NCBI GenBank assembly: GCA_029891385.1
Contig: CM057230.1
Span: 50,137,414 to 50,201,413 of the forward strand
Direction: 5' to 3'
DNA length: 64,000 nucleotides
From: Erythroxylum novogranatense
Taxonomy: Eukaryota > Streptophyta > Magnoliopsida > Malpighiales > Erythroxylaceae
The notes beneath the pieces were generated by a model that was given only the letters and a program-made list of their open reading frames with translations, was not told the DNA's origin and searched no databases. The position numbers and the translations under genes are program-made. Shown here piece by piece: positions 9,638 through 19,730 of the stretch. Every line of letters begins with the position of its first letter. Position 1 is the stretch's first letter.

Positions 9638-9834
9638 GGCTTAATACACACAGTACAATAGAATTATTTAGGTAGTGGATTAACTATTCCCAGTGCTCAT
9701 TGGGCCCATAGGCAGATAGTTCAAATCCCTCCTAAATATTCTATCGGTGGAATTATTAGTTCCACTTTCACAATGTCGGTGGAATTATTAGTTCCACTTA
9801 CAAAAACTTACACTTATTACATATACGTGTCATA

Positions 9835-10047
9835 CTACAACACACATAATTTAAATAATAATAGAGTCCTTTTTGTGATGATGGTCCTCCCTCCACCTTC
9901 TTCTGTTGGTGAACGCTTTCTATTACAAGGATTGCGTTTTTCTTCAGGATCTTCCAGCCGACTATGCCCTACCACTGAGCCACCTCCAATCATAATTTCT
10001 TCATCGTCATTGTTGATGCTTTCAACTTCTTCCTTTTCCTGTTTCAA
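9835..10047 (-). pseudogene. Pararetrovirus ORF4, C-terminal part
   Basis: A frame of 70 residues, acidic then basic: 'MKQEKEEVESINNDDEEIMI', 'GGGSVVGHSRLEDPEEKR', 'NRKRSPTEEGGGRT'. Cut upstream by the copia LTR at 10051. Fragment 2 ends at 37191 with a helical ORF4 segment, so this is most simply the end of the same ORF4. The alternative, an unrelated ORF, cannot be excluded because no domain is recognisable in this piece. Confidence 0.5.
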
Positions 10048-10050
10048 TCT

Positions 10051-11828
10051 TGTAGGAAAATTCCGGTGTGTACATCACATATATACGGTGCGGAAAAACA
10101 AAAATTTTTATTCCGGGACCTTCCTGAAAGTCAGGATCTATGTATTCAGATATAAAGTCAAACTATAACGACCAAAGCGAGACTGCCTCTAACAATATCC
10201 ACGCATGATCGAAGAAACTAACCGAGGCAAACCCTTTGACCCGGGAGTAGCTAGAATAAGGGAGAGAGTGCTAGCTCTTACCTTATTCTTGGAGAGCACA
10301 AAATGATGAAGCTTGAAGGAAGAAGATGAAGCTTGAAGAAAGATGAAGAAGAGAGGAGAAGCTTTTGATTTTAAAACCCTTTCTTAAAACCAACGACCAT
10401 CAACACTCCTTTAGCATTTTTTTGTCTTTTAGTCATCTTGTCTTTTTCATTTAAAACCATTAAATGCTACTTTTGACAAGGCTAAAAGACATTAAATGAA
10501 ATTGTTGACAAAGCTTCTCATCCTCCTTCCACATTAGTCATATATATATATATATATATATATATTAATTATATATATATATATAAAATCTTTGAGTGGT
10601 CGACCACATCGTAATTGGTCTTACCTACTTATAGGTCTGGTATGGAAAAAACATCGGAGACTGTTTGAATATCGATATCGCGATCTCATCGGGACATATC
10701 CCGATCTTATCGGGATCCATTTAGTTATATCGCTCTCCGTATATTGGATCTCTATCCAAAACTATTTTACAAATACTCGAGTCACTCTTATCGTGTGACC
10801 CATTAGCTTCCGGTTATGTTGGCCACTTAGATTAACACTTAATCCAAGGAAGTCATGGCGGTATCTAGAACACATCATGGCACGATTGACGTAGAAAGTA
10901 ATTGGTTTGATTTATAAACCTATGCTCATCACGAACCATATCACGAACCTTTCCATGTAGACAATTCTTGTGCAATTCTTCCTTTCACCATGCTATACCC
11001 CACTTGGTTATGAGTATGGGAAAATCTCAACTCTTCTTAGGTCGACTACGTCGAATCTAGTCAGTGATATCGCCTTATCACTGGGACTCATTACTTTATA
11101 TGTCATCAAGACACTCTTCATGATATATGAACTCCTACCGAGATTTCCAAGTAATGACCCCGACAAGAGGCCATGGGTATCATCTTCTCGCTATCACGAA
11201 GTGATGAATCCTTTATTAGCTACTCAATTACCTTCGAATACCTCAAGTTGCACCCAATCACCACCCTATGAGCGACTGTGTAAGGCAACAAGGAATGGAG
11301 TCAAAGCGAGAATCGAGATCCAAGATATCCTCGAAGTACTCAGTCTAAGGATATTTGCATCATTCTTTATGATGAGATTATCATCGACATTAGAATATGA
11401 CATCCATGTGATGATCTCATAGCAGTCATCCAATGTACTTACTAACTCTAGTAAGCATTCACATCTCAACCCTAAACATCTCATATTTACGGTTTACGAG
11501 ATCCATCCGCTTGATCAAATCGAGGAGCTTGACGTATCTAGTCTCTCGGATTAACGATGTCGGTTTGATAATCCTATGACTAGGGATAATTTGAATCTTG
11601 ACATAATTACACATGATAGGAATCTCGGTAGTATGATCACATCATAATTTCCTTTATGCTATGTCATATATCATGGACTTCATTAATTTGCTTATAGGTC
11701 AATATCAATTCATAAATAATGAACACCAAATTAATGAAATATGCCTTTCTTTATTTATTTATAAAGTCTGTACATAACTTTGTACAAAACGCGCTAAAGG
11801 TGATTGCCTTTAGGACACTACTCTAACA
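10051..11828 (-). repeat. 3' LTR of element C
   Basis: About 1778 bp. On the minus strand it begins TGTTAGAGTAGTGTCC and ends TTTTCCTACA. It contains a TA microsatellite at about 10540-10583. It matches the 5' LTR throughout, but with many single-base indels between about 10590 and 11590. Confidence 0.9.
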
Positions 11829-11845
11829 AAATCTTCCACTTGACC
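11829..11845 (-). other. Polypurine tract of element C
   Basis: The minus strand reads GTCAAGTGGAAGATTT immediately before the 3' LTR start, a purine-rich plus-strand primer site in the right place for a copia element. Confidence 0.6.
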
Positions 11846-12418
11846 TAAAGCCAATCGCCTTGATATCTAATACCATAGGCGAGTACATGAGAATCAAAGC
11901 TCTTCTGTGATAATGGCTTTGTCAACGGATCAACAATATTTTGCTCGGTGGGAATTCTCTCTATCTGGACATCACCTCGACCAATGATCTCCCTAATCAG
12001 ATGATATCTGCGGAGTACGTGTTTGGATCGTTGATGAGACCTTGGTTCCTTCGTTTGCGCAATAGCCCAATTGTTGTCACAATACAACTGTATGGGCCCA
12101 TCACAGCTAGGAACCACACCAAGTTCAGTAATGAACTTTTTGATCCAAACTGCTTCCTTTGCTACATCTGAAGCGGCAATGTACTCTGCCTTGGTTGTTG
12201 AATCGACAGTTGTCTCTTGTTTGGAACTCTTCCAACTGACCGCCCCGTCGTTCAGTGTGAATATATAACCTGATTGGAATTTAGAATCATCCTTATCAGA
12301 TTGAAAACTAGCATCTGTATACCCGCTCACTTTTAGATTTCCATCTCCATATATCAAGAAAACATCCTTAGTCCTTCGCAAGTACTTGAGGATATTCTTG
12401 ACAGCCACCCAATGTATC
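11845..12418 (-). pseudogene. RNase H of element C
   Basis: About 187 residues: 'NILKYLRRTKDVFLIYGDG', 'VSGYTDASFQSDKDDSKFQS', 'GAVSWKSSKQETTVDSTTKA', 'EYIAASDVAKEAVWIKKFI', 'IQLYCDNNWAIAQTKEPRS', 'HQRSKHVLRRYHLIREII'. These include the acidic residues of copia RNase H (D of YTDAS, E of KAEY, D of YCDN). It degrades the RNA strand during reverse transcription. It follows directly on the deletion joint in RT at about 12418 and ends next to the polypurine tract. Confidence 0.85.
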
Positions 12419-13154
12419 CTAGTAATAATATGTCATCTACATATAGCACAAGGAATACGATTGCAGTCCCACTAACCTTCTTATACACACAGTGTTCATC
12501 CGGATTTTGTGAGAAACCAAACTCTTTAATTACCTCATCAAAACGGATATTCCAACTCCTGGATGCTTGTTTCAATCCATAGATGGAATTTTGAAGCTTG
12601 CATACCTTTTCACCATCATAGAAGGTGAAGCCCTCTAGTTGTGTCATATACACATCCTCAGCTAGATTTCTATTTAGGAAAGCTGTCTTCACATCCATTT
12701 GCCATATCTCATAATCATAATGAGTGACAATGGCTAGGAGTATCCTAATGGATTTAAGCATTGCTACTGGGCTGAAGGTCTCGTCGTAGTCAATTCCTTG
12801 TCTTTGACGAAAACCTTTAGCCACAAGCCTTGCTTTATAGGTAATCACATTACCATCCATGTCGGTTTTCCTTTTGAAAATGGGTTTTATTCCTTCGGGT
12901 GCCTCAACCAAAGTCCATACTTGGTTTTCATACATGGAATCCATTTCAGCCTTCATGGCATGAAGCCATTTCTCAGACTCTGAACTCTTCAGAACCTCTT
13001 CATAGGTGGTAGGCTCATTATCTTCTATGAGCAATACGTCATTCTGTTCATTCACGAGAAATCCATATCTCTCGGGAACAGAGCGTATCCTACGTGACCT
13101 ATGAACTTCATGTTTTGTAGAAGGTTGAACTGTTACTTCATCTGTATGAGTCAC
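12419..13154 (-). pseudogene. Reverse transcriptase of element C, C-terminal part deleted
   Basis: Copia RT motifs are clear: 'WLHAMKAEMDSMYENQVW', 'KARLVAKGFRQRQGIDYDET', 'FSPVAMLKSIRILLAIV', 'QMDVKTAFLNRNLAEDVYM', 'SIYGLKQASRSWNIRFDE' and the active site 'LVLYVDDILLLG'. Immediately after the active-site block the sequence jumps to the start of the RNase H domain ('WVAVKN'), so roughly 150 residues normal for copia RTs are missing at about 12413-12418. The joint also shifts the frame. The enzyme cannot be functional. Confidence 0.85.
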
Positions 13155-13311
13155 AGTTTCAGGATCAGGCAGTTGATCGACGTCTGTTCAAGCATTTTGA
13201 ACTTCTTCAAGTTCAATTTTGCTCCCACTGTCTTCTTGTAAAAGAAACTCTTTCTCTAAAAAAGACAGCATGCTTTGAAACAAACACCTTTTGTTCCTCA
13301 GCAAGGTAGAA

Positions 13312-14130
13312 TTAATATCCCATTGTTTCTTTAGGATATCCTACAAACAAATACTTGTCAGACTTTGCATCAAGTTTATCTGACTGTATCCGCTTCACAT
13401 AAGCAGGACAACCCCAAACTTTCAAATGAGTAAGATAGGGTCTTTTGTTAGTCCACATCTCATATGGAGTAACGTCAACTATCTTTGATGGAACTCTGTT
13501 TAACAAATAAACAGCTATCTCGAGTGCATATCCCCAAAAGGATTTTGGTAACTTTGCAAAGCCCATCATCGACCGTACCATGTCTAACAAGTTTCGATTT
13601 CTCCTTTCAGTCACACCATTATGCTGTGGTGTGTAAGGTGGAGTCCATTGAGATAAAATCTCATTATCTCTGAGATAATCTAAAAATTGTTGGTCTAAGT
13701 ATTCCCCACCACGTTCGGATTGTAATGTCTTGATACATTTCCCAAGTTGGTTTTCTACTTCATTTCTGAATTGTTTGAACTTTTCAAATGCTTCATATTT
13801 GTATCTCATCAGATACAGGTACCCATATCGAGAATAATCATCGATAAAGGTAATGAAGTAAAGACAACCACTTCTAGCATGGATGGACATCGGACCACAT
13901 ACATCTAAATGTATTAGGTCTAATACTCCGATCATTTCGTCACCCTTTCCTTAAAGGGTAACTTAGTCATCTTGCCTAATAAACAAGATTCACATGTGTC
14001 ATAGGATTCATAATCAAATGACCCTAAACTACCACTCTTATGGAGCTTAGCTATCGTCTCATTTATATGGCCAAGGCGACAATGCCATAAGTAAGTTGAT
14101 TTTAAATTATCTCGTTACGTCTTTTCGTGT
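13312..14130 (-). pseudogene. Integrase and pre-integrase region of element C
   Basis: Minus 13935-13312 is a 207-residue integrase core: 'LDLIHLDVCGPMSIHARSG', 'YFITFIDDYSRYGYLYLM', 'LQSERGGEYLDQQFLDYL', 'TPPYTPQHNGVTERRNRN', 'MGFAKLPKSFWGYALEIAVY', 'KVWGCPAYVKRIQSDKLD'. The DDE residues are visible (D of HLDVCG, D of FIDDYS or S-E-R-G-G-E region, E of VTERRN). Upstream, 14130-13940 carries the GAG-pre-integrase segment in a broken frame. The region 13311-13155, between integrase and RT, is a degenerate linker. Confidence 0.85.
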
Positions 14131-15380
14131 CATTGACATTCATAATTGGATGTGACATATCTAATATGTAAATTCCATTGCATAATGTACCAAGACCATA
14201 AAGCATTCCATTCAAACTAATAGAACAACCATTGCTACTAAAAGTCAAATGGAAACCAAATTCTATTTAAACAAGAAATGCATAAATCGTTCTTTGTTAA
14301 AACAGTACAAAATAACATTCATCCAGGTTTAATTACAATCCCACTGGGGAGTGACAAAAATAAGTGCCTACGGCTAATGCAGAACTCTTGCTCCATTTCC
14401 TATCTGTGGTCTAGTTCTCCTTCATGAGTCATCTCATCGTCCCCGAGAGGCCCTGCATATCATTGCATATGTGTGAGCCACAACCAGTATCTAATACCCA
14501 TATGTTATGATTAGAGACAATATTATCCTCAATGACAAACATACCTGAAGGAGCTGAGGCATCTGATGCCTTCTTCTGCTTCAAGGATTCCAGATAGACT
14601 TTACAGTTTCGCCTCCAGTGACCAGTCTTGTCACAATGGAAGCAAGTTCCTTTTGACGCAGTTTCTTTGGTTTTCTTTTTGGCTGCACTTCCTTTTGGTT
14701 TCTTAGACATTTTCTTCTTTAGGTTCTTTTTCTTTGAACCAGAAGAAGAAGAGTCCACCACAAGCACTGGCTTGCTATCCTTCTTGATAGATTGCTCTGC
14801 TGTCTTGAGCAAATTGATTAACTCAGGGATTGTCGTGGATATTTGATTCATCCGATAGTTTAACACAAACTGTGAATAACTATCAGACAATCCAACTAAA
14901 ATTAAGTCAACACTTAATTCATAATCCATAACAAAACCTAAGATAGTCAATCTCTCAATATACCCATTCATCTTCAGTGCATACTGCACTGCAGATGTCC
15001 TCGGAGTCATCTTAGTCGTGAAGAGCAGCCTTGAGGTCTCGAACCTTTCAGACCGAGCTTGCTCATCAAAAGCTCTCTAAGATGAAACACTATGGTATTA
15101 GCATCCATAGACATGCATCTTTACGCAGCTCTAGTGACATAGAGGCGATCATAATACAGGTAGCCATGTCACTATCTTTGAGATGCTTACGATAGACTTT
15201 CTGATCCTCATCAGAAGCATCAACAGCAGGTGGATCAGGAAGTGGAACATCTAGGACATAACTTAACTCCTCAGATCTGAGAACAATTCTCAGATTTCTC
15301 ATCCAATCAAGAAAGTTGGGTCCAATTAATTTATTAGACTTCATAAGTGAGCGCAAATTCACACTAGAAGACATCTTCAA
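14131..15380 (-). pseudogene. Gag and protease of element C
   Basis: Minus 15380-15090 starts 'MKMSSSVNLRSLMKSNKLIG' and continues 'NFLDWMRNLRIVLRSEEL', the N-terminus of copia gag. Minus 15010-14429 contains 'NGYIERLTILGFVMDYELSV', a lysine-rich nucleocapsid linker, a CCHC knuckle 'CFHCDKTGHWRRNCKVYLE', and the protease active site 'IWVLDTGCGSHICNDMQGL'. The gap near 15010-15090 is a frameshift. From about 14430 to 14131 the protease continues in shifted frames ('ALAVGTYFCHSP', 'IYILDMSHPIMNV'). The initiating methionine may be the first or the second ATG (15380 or 15374). Confidence 0.85.
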
Positions 15381-15560
15381 TAAACCTAAAGGGAAAGAGA
15401 GAAAGAATGTTAGAATATTAATATATGCATGATCATAAGGACTTGCATGACATACATATGGCTCCCACTAGTTTCAAATAATCCATAACCCTCACTACGA
15501 ATCCAAGAAACATTATGACAAAGTCTTAGTAGGTCGATATCCGATATTGTTAAGAATGAC

Positions 15561-15857
15561 CTTGGGTTTACCCAACAAGCCACCTTAGGTCAATCGGCAG
15601 GTATCGGGCATACCAATTGCATCATAGATGCAAATATCGTACAGTGCTATCAACTCGTGATGTATGCACACACATTGGGTCATCAACTCTTGATACGCGT
15701 ACATTTGATGTACACTACCCAATTTCACCTCTGTCTACGTTAACCTTGAGTTTACTCAACAAATTAACGCTTCTAGTGAAAACCGACCCATTAATCCGAA
15801 AATCTTATTTCCATGGTTCGAACATATCCGTATAGAGTGAGCTTGGGTTTACCCAAC
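15561..15857. repeat. Three TTGGGTTTACCCAA hairpins in the leader of element C
   Basis: Occurrences at 15561-15576 (cttgggtttacccaac), 15744-15760 (cttgagtttactcaac, with compensating changes in both arms) and 15842-15857 (cttgggtttacccaac). The middle copy keeps pairing although both arms changed (G to A opposite C to T), which suggests structure is preserved or was copied as a unit. Confidence 0.75.
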
Positions 15858-15972
15858 AACCCGAACTTTATAAGAACTCTAGTTCTCCCCATATTAATGG
15901 AAGGCGTTAGTTTTTATATTATGTGTGAGGGATTTCAAACTCTGGTCTCATCCAACATCCCACCTGTGCATG

Positions 15973-16096
15973 TGTAAGTCGACTTACCTGAGAATGCAAG
16001 TCGACTTAGACTACTGTGCACGAGCAAGTCGACTTATGCATGTGTAAGTCGACTTACCTGAGAATGCAAGTCGACTTGTGCATGTGTAAGTCGACT
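15973..16096. repeat. Six copies of palindrome AAGTCGACTT in the leader of element C
   Basis: Within 124 bp the decamer aagtcgactt occurs six times, each with a perfect twofold axis at the central GTCGAC. It is embedded in longer variants: tgtgtaagtcgactta (three times) and a gcaagtcgactt(a/g) variant (three times). Spacers such as 'cctgagaatgc' also recur. It is not a simple microsatellite because the spacers differ in length. Confidence 0.9.
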
Positions 16097-17208
16097 TATA
16101 TTTAGAATTGCTCTCTAATCGACTAATTTCTCAATCCGTGCAGTTCAAATTCACAATACCAAGTGTAATATACTTTACTTTGATGTATCAATGAAACACT
16201 TTCATTGTATCATGCTTACCATATATAATCATACTATACATGAAAAACTTGAAATGGATTAATACACTATTATTCTCTTAGATTTCCAAATAATTTTGAG
16301 AATACCAAATTATCTTTCTAAGTATCTCTAGGTAGTCTACACTTTATCAAGACTACTTCGGCACTGGTCACAAAATTGGTGACGGCCAAAACAATCAAGA
16401 CAAAGAAATATATTAACGAGAAGCTAATGAGACACATTTGACATCCGAACATTTTTGGAAACCAATTTCAAGAAAATCAGTTTGGCAAGCATACAAAATC
16501 AATTTAACATATTTTTAATCACATTAAAAATGATCCAAGGCATTGGAACCAAAAAATACACAATCAATCATTCCAAACAAAACAGTTCCAGCAACTTTCT
16601 CAAAAACTATCAAGCTCTGTCTTTTGCTTGGAAAATCATTGAAAAAATTTCAATAAATTCTGAGAAAATTACAGAGGTTACAACATGTTCACAAAATGCT
16701 CCATGAATTTTTCTAGGATTTATTTCCAATAAAAACTCAACCAAACTCAGCAACCAAGACAATGCTGAATCTGTCTTCCTCAACACAGATATTCCCAGCA
16801 GCACACAATAAATTCTCAAATAAATAGTAAATCACCTCGAAATTTTTTTTCCATCCTCATAGACATTTATAAAAATCTTAGAGACATTTCGGTGAGAGAA
16901 AATCAGAAAATTTTTTTTCTACAATTTATTCTCGAATTTACAAGTATGCCTGTTCAAGGAATGTGCACAAACACAGCAACCAGAACATAAGGGAATAAAT
17001 TAGCAAAACCATATCAAACCACATTGATAAATTCTTTCCTTCCACAGATATATTCCGCAACATCTTATGAGAAAATTTGGGCAAGAAAATTCTGAAAACA
17101 AGATCGCTACACTGATTTCGAATTTAACATAGTCAACATGCACAATGGTCACAAGCAATAGGCAGCATCAACCTAGTCATGCTTTCTTCTTTATATACGA
17201 CACAAGTG

Positions 17209-17220
17209 GCTCTGATACCA
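17209..17220 (-). other. tRNA-Met primer binding site of element C
   Basis: The minus strand reads TGGTATCAGAGC followed by CACTTG, one base after the LTR end, a full 12-base match to the plant initiator tRNA-Met 3' end complement. Confidence 0.9.
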
Positions 17221-17221
17221 C

Positions 17222-19012
17222 TGTAAGAAAATCTCGGTGTGTACATCACATATACACGGTGCGGAAAAACAAAAATTTTTGTTCCGGGACCTTCCCGAAA
17301 GCCAGGATCTATGTGTCTATATAACGAAGTCAAACCATAACGACCAAAGGAGACCGTCTCTAACGGTATCCACGCAGAGGTCGAAGAAACTAACCGGGGC
17401 AAACCCTTTGACCCGGGAATAGCTAGAATAAGGGAGAGAGTGCTAGCTCTTACCTTATTCTTGGAGAGCACAAAATGATGAAGCTTGAAGGAAGAAGATG
17501 AAGCTTGAAGAAAGATGAAGAAGAGAGGAGAAGCTTTTGATTTTAAAACCCTTTCTTAAAACCAACGACCATCAACACTCCTTTAGCATTTTTTTATCTT
17601 TTAGTCATCTTGTCTTTTTCATTTAAAACCATTAAATGCTACTTTTGACAAGGCTAAAAGACATTAAATGAAATTGTTGACAAAGCTTCTCATCCTCCTT
17701 CCACGTTAGTCATATATATATATATATATTAATTATATATATATATATAAATGCTGAGGTGGTCCAGTCACACTGGGGTCGGTCCTACCAGCCTACAGGT
17801 CCCGGTATGAAAAAAATATCGGAGACCTATTTCAGCAATATCAATGTCGCGATCTCATCGGGACATATCCCGATCTCATCAGGATCCATTTAGTTCTATT
17901 GCTCTCCATATATTGGATCTCTATCTAAAACTATTTTACGAATACTCCGAGTCACTCTTATGCGTGTGACCCATTAGCTTCCCGGTTATGTTGGCCACTT
18001 ATATTAACACTTAATCCAAGGAAGTCATGAGCGGTATCTAGCAACACATCATGACCCCCAATTGACCAAAAAGTAATTGGTTTGACGAATAAACCTATGT
18101 TCATCACGAACCATATCACGAACCTTTCCATAAACAATTACTGTGCAATTCTTCCTTTCACCATGCTATACCCCACTTGGTTATGAGTATGGGCAAAATC
18201 TCAACTCTTACTAGACTGACTACGTCAAATCTAGTCCAAGTGATATCAGTTCTTGTCCTGGGACTCATTACTTTATATGTCACTGAAGACACTCTTCATG
18301 ACATATGAACTCCGGCCAGAGATTTCCAATTAATGACCCTGACAAGAGGCCATGGGTATCATCTTCTGCTATCACAGAAGTGATGAATCCTTTATTGGCT
18401 ACTCAATTACCTTCGAATACCTCAAGCTGTACCCAATCACCACCCTATGAAGCGACTTCGTAAGGCAACAAGGAATGGAGTCAAAGCACGTAATCGAGAT
18501 CAAGATATCCTTGAGTACCTCAAGTCTAAGGATATTTGCATCATTGCTATGATGAGATTATCACTGACATTAAAATAGGACATCCATTTGATGATCTCAT
18601 AGCAGGTCATCCAATGTACTTACTAACTCTAGTAAGCATTCACATCTCAACCCTAAACATCTCATATTTACAGTTTCTGAGATCCACTGCTTGATCAAAT
18701 CAAGAAGCTTGACATGTGCTAGTCTCTCCGGATTAACGATGTCCAGTTTCAGTAATCATATGATTAGGAATAATTTAGATACGGACATAATTGCACATGA
18801 TAGGAATCTCAGTAGTATGATCACATCATAATTTCCTTCATGCTATGTCATATATCATGGACTTCATTAATTTGCTTATAGATCAATATCAATTCATAAA
18901 TAATGAACACCAAATTAATGAAATATGCCTTTCTTTATTTATTTATAAAGTCTGTACACAACTTTGTACAAAACGCGCTAAAGGCGATTGCCTTTAGGAC
19001 ACTACTCTAACA
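17222..19012 (-). repeat. 5' LTR of element C
   Basis: About 1791 bp, same termini as the 3' LTR (TGTTAGAG...TTACA on the minus strand), with a TA microsatellite at about 17712-17748. Compared with the 3' LTR, the ends are nearly identical. The stretch 17750-18780 differs by many scattered single-base indels and substitutions. Confidence 0.9.
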
Positions 19013-19052
19013 AAATCGATATATTAATTAATTAATTAATTAACAAATCTAT
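19013..19052. other. 40-bp AT-rich remnant between element C and MITE G
   Basis: Sequence with a (ttaa) run ('attaattaattaattaat') left between the copia LTR and the GACCGG repeat. Probably residual pararetrovirus or filler sequence; no gene. Confidence 0.4.
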
Positions 19053-19102
19053 GTTTTGAAACCCGGACCGGTCATCGAACCGGTGGCCTTACTGGTCACC
19101 GG
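19053..19102. mobile_element. GACCGG-rich MITE-like repeat G, left part
   Basis: Begins 'tttgaaacccggaccggtc' (after tgt) and is interrupted at 19102 by the Tekay LTR. Its inverted end is at 37175-37190 ('gtccgagtttaaaaaca'). Together with 37065-37190 it forms a roughly 175-bp element full of GACCGG/ACCGGT. Superfamily not assigned. Confidence 0.6.
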
Positions 19103-19644
19103 TGTTGGAGCCCCTACCCGGTGAGTCGAGTGTCCGATGTCCTACGTGACTTCTGGACGCGCATCTCACGAGGGAGGAATTCCTCACCACAAAAGAAACC
19201 TAAAAAATCGAACTTAATTTAACGTCATCCGAACAAAACTTGATAAATTCACCCTAATTATCCTCCAATAAAGTATATCTACTTAGGGCCCATTACTAAA
19301 TCCGATTCCTAAGCTAAAATGAAATTTCATACCTCTAGGTCAATTAGAATCAGAAACCGCCTCAATCGGATCTCTATAGCTCACAAAATCGTCCGAAAAC
19401 GGAAATACATTCGAAACCGTCACGTAATTGACTCTCTTTAATAACATCTGCAAAGTCCGACCAAAACCCGACACTCTCATTTTACCAAAAAAGGGTATAA
19501 ATTTTTTTTAGAAACCCAATGCTTCAAAAATATTGAAAATCAGAAGTCAAACGGAGGAAAGACAAAGAAAATAAGAAAAATGGCTTTATTTATCATTTTT
19601 GAAAAATCAGAAATTAAAATTTTTTAAAAAAATTATGTCAAAAC

Positions 19645-19730
19645 AGTGTCGCACCCTGCTGAGTGCGACACTCACTGTCGCACTCAGCAGAGTGCGTTCC
19701 TCGCACTCTGCTGTTGAGTGCGAGGAGCAA
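19645..19730. repeat. Hairpin tract in the 3' LTR of element D
   Basis: Interleaved inverted repeats: gagtgcgacactcactgtcg, gcactcagcagagtgcg, then cctcgcactctgctg paired with gagtgcgagg. The matching tract in the other LTR (34105-34222) is longer by one hairpin unit. Confidence 0.85.

Larger units (their letters stand above)
9126..9834 (-). promoter_or_regulatory. Pararetrovirus intergenic region: promoter and leader
   Basis: Non-coding stretch of about 0.7 kb between the last ORF and ORF1. On the minus strand it holds a TATA box (9637-9629), an AATAAA signal 73 to 86 bp downstream (9556-9551) and a tRNA-Met primer site (9398-9388). A short poly(A)-signal distance after the start, then the primer site ahead of ORF1, is the normal arrangement for producing a terminally redundant pregenomic RNA in Caulimoviridae. 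Near 9733-9800 the words 'cggtggaattattagttcca' occur twice in tandem. Confidence 0.7.
7775..10050 (-). mobile_element. Endogenous pararetrovirus (Caulimoviridae), fragment 1: ORF4 end, leader, ORF1, ORF2, ORF3 start
   Basis: On the minus strand this block holds, in order, the C-terminal part of an ORF, a non-coding leader with TATA box, poly(A) signal and tRNA-Met primer site, two small ORFs and the start of a large polyprotein. This is the layout around the origin of a badnavirus/tungrovirus-like genome. It is bounded by the copia element at 10051 and by the Tat LTR at 7769. It does not overlap fragment 2 (37191-40477) and complements it. It is an old integrated copy with frameshifts and stops. 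Confidence 0.8.
15381..17208 (-). other. Long 5' leader of element C with palindromic repeats
   Basis: Between the primer site and gag there are about 1.8 kb without a credible gene; the small ORFs here have no recognisable content. It holds three copies of a TTGGGTTTACCCAA-type hairpin (15562, 15745, 15843) and six copies of a palindrome around AAGTCGACTT (15973-16096). A leader this long is unusual for copia elements and could fold extensively as RNA. Confidence 0.6.
10051..19012 (-). mobile_element. Ty1/copia retrotransposon (element C), Tork/Angela-type
   Basis: Two LTRs in direct orientation (17222-19012 and 10051-11828) flank gag, protease, integrase, RT and RNase H in copia order on the minus strand. 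Integrase before RT identifies copia. The long LTRs and RT wording suggest the Angela/Tork group, which I infer rather than prove. It inserted into pararetrovirus sequence. No perfect 5-bp target duplication is seen: the left flank is aatct, the right flank aaaat. The RT has a large internal deletion, so the copy is dead. Confidence 0.9.

Noticed and set aside
10051..11828. Independent solo LTR
   Set aside because: Its partner at 17222-19012, with primer site and polypurine tract in the right places, shows it is the 3' LTR of a full element.
15973..16096. Integron or recombinase attachment array based on repeated palindromes
   Set aside because: No recombinase or cassette genes; the repeats sit in the leader of a copia element in a plant genome.
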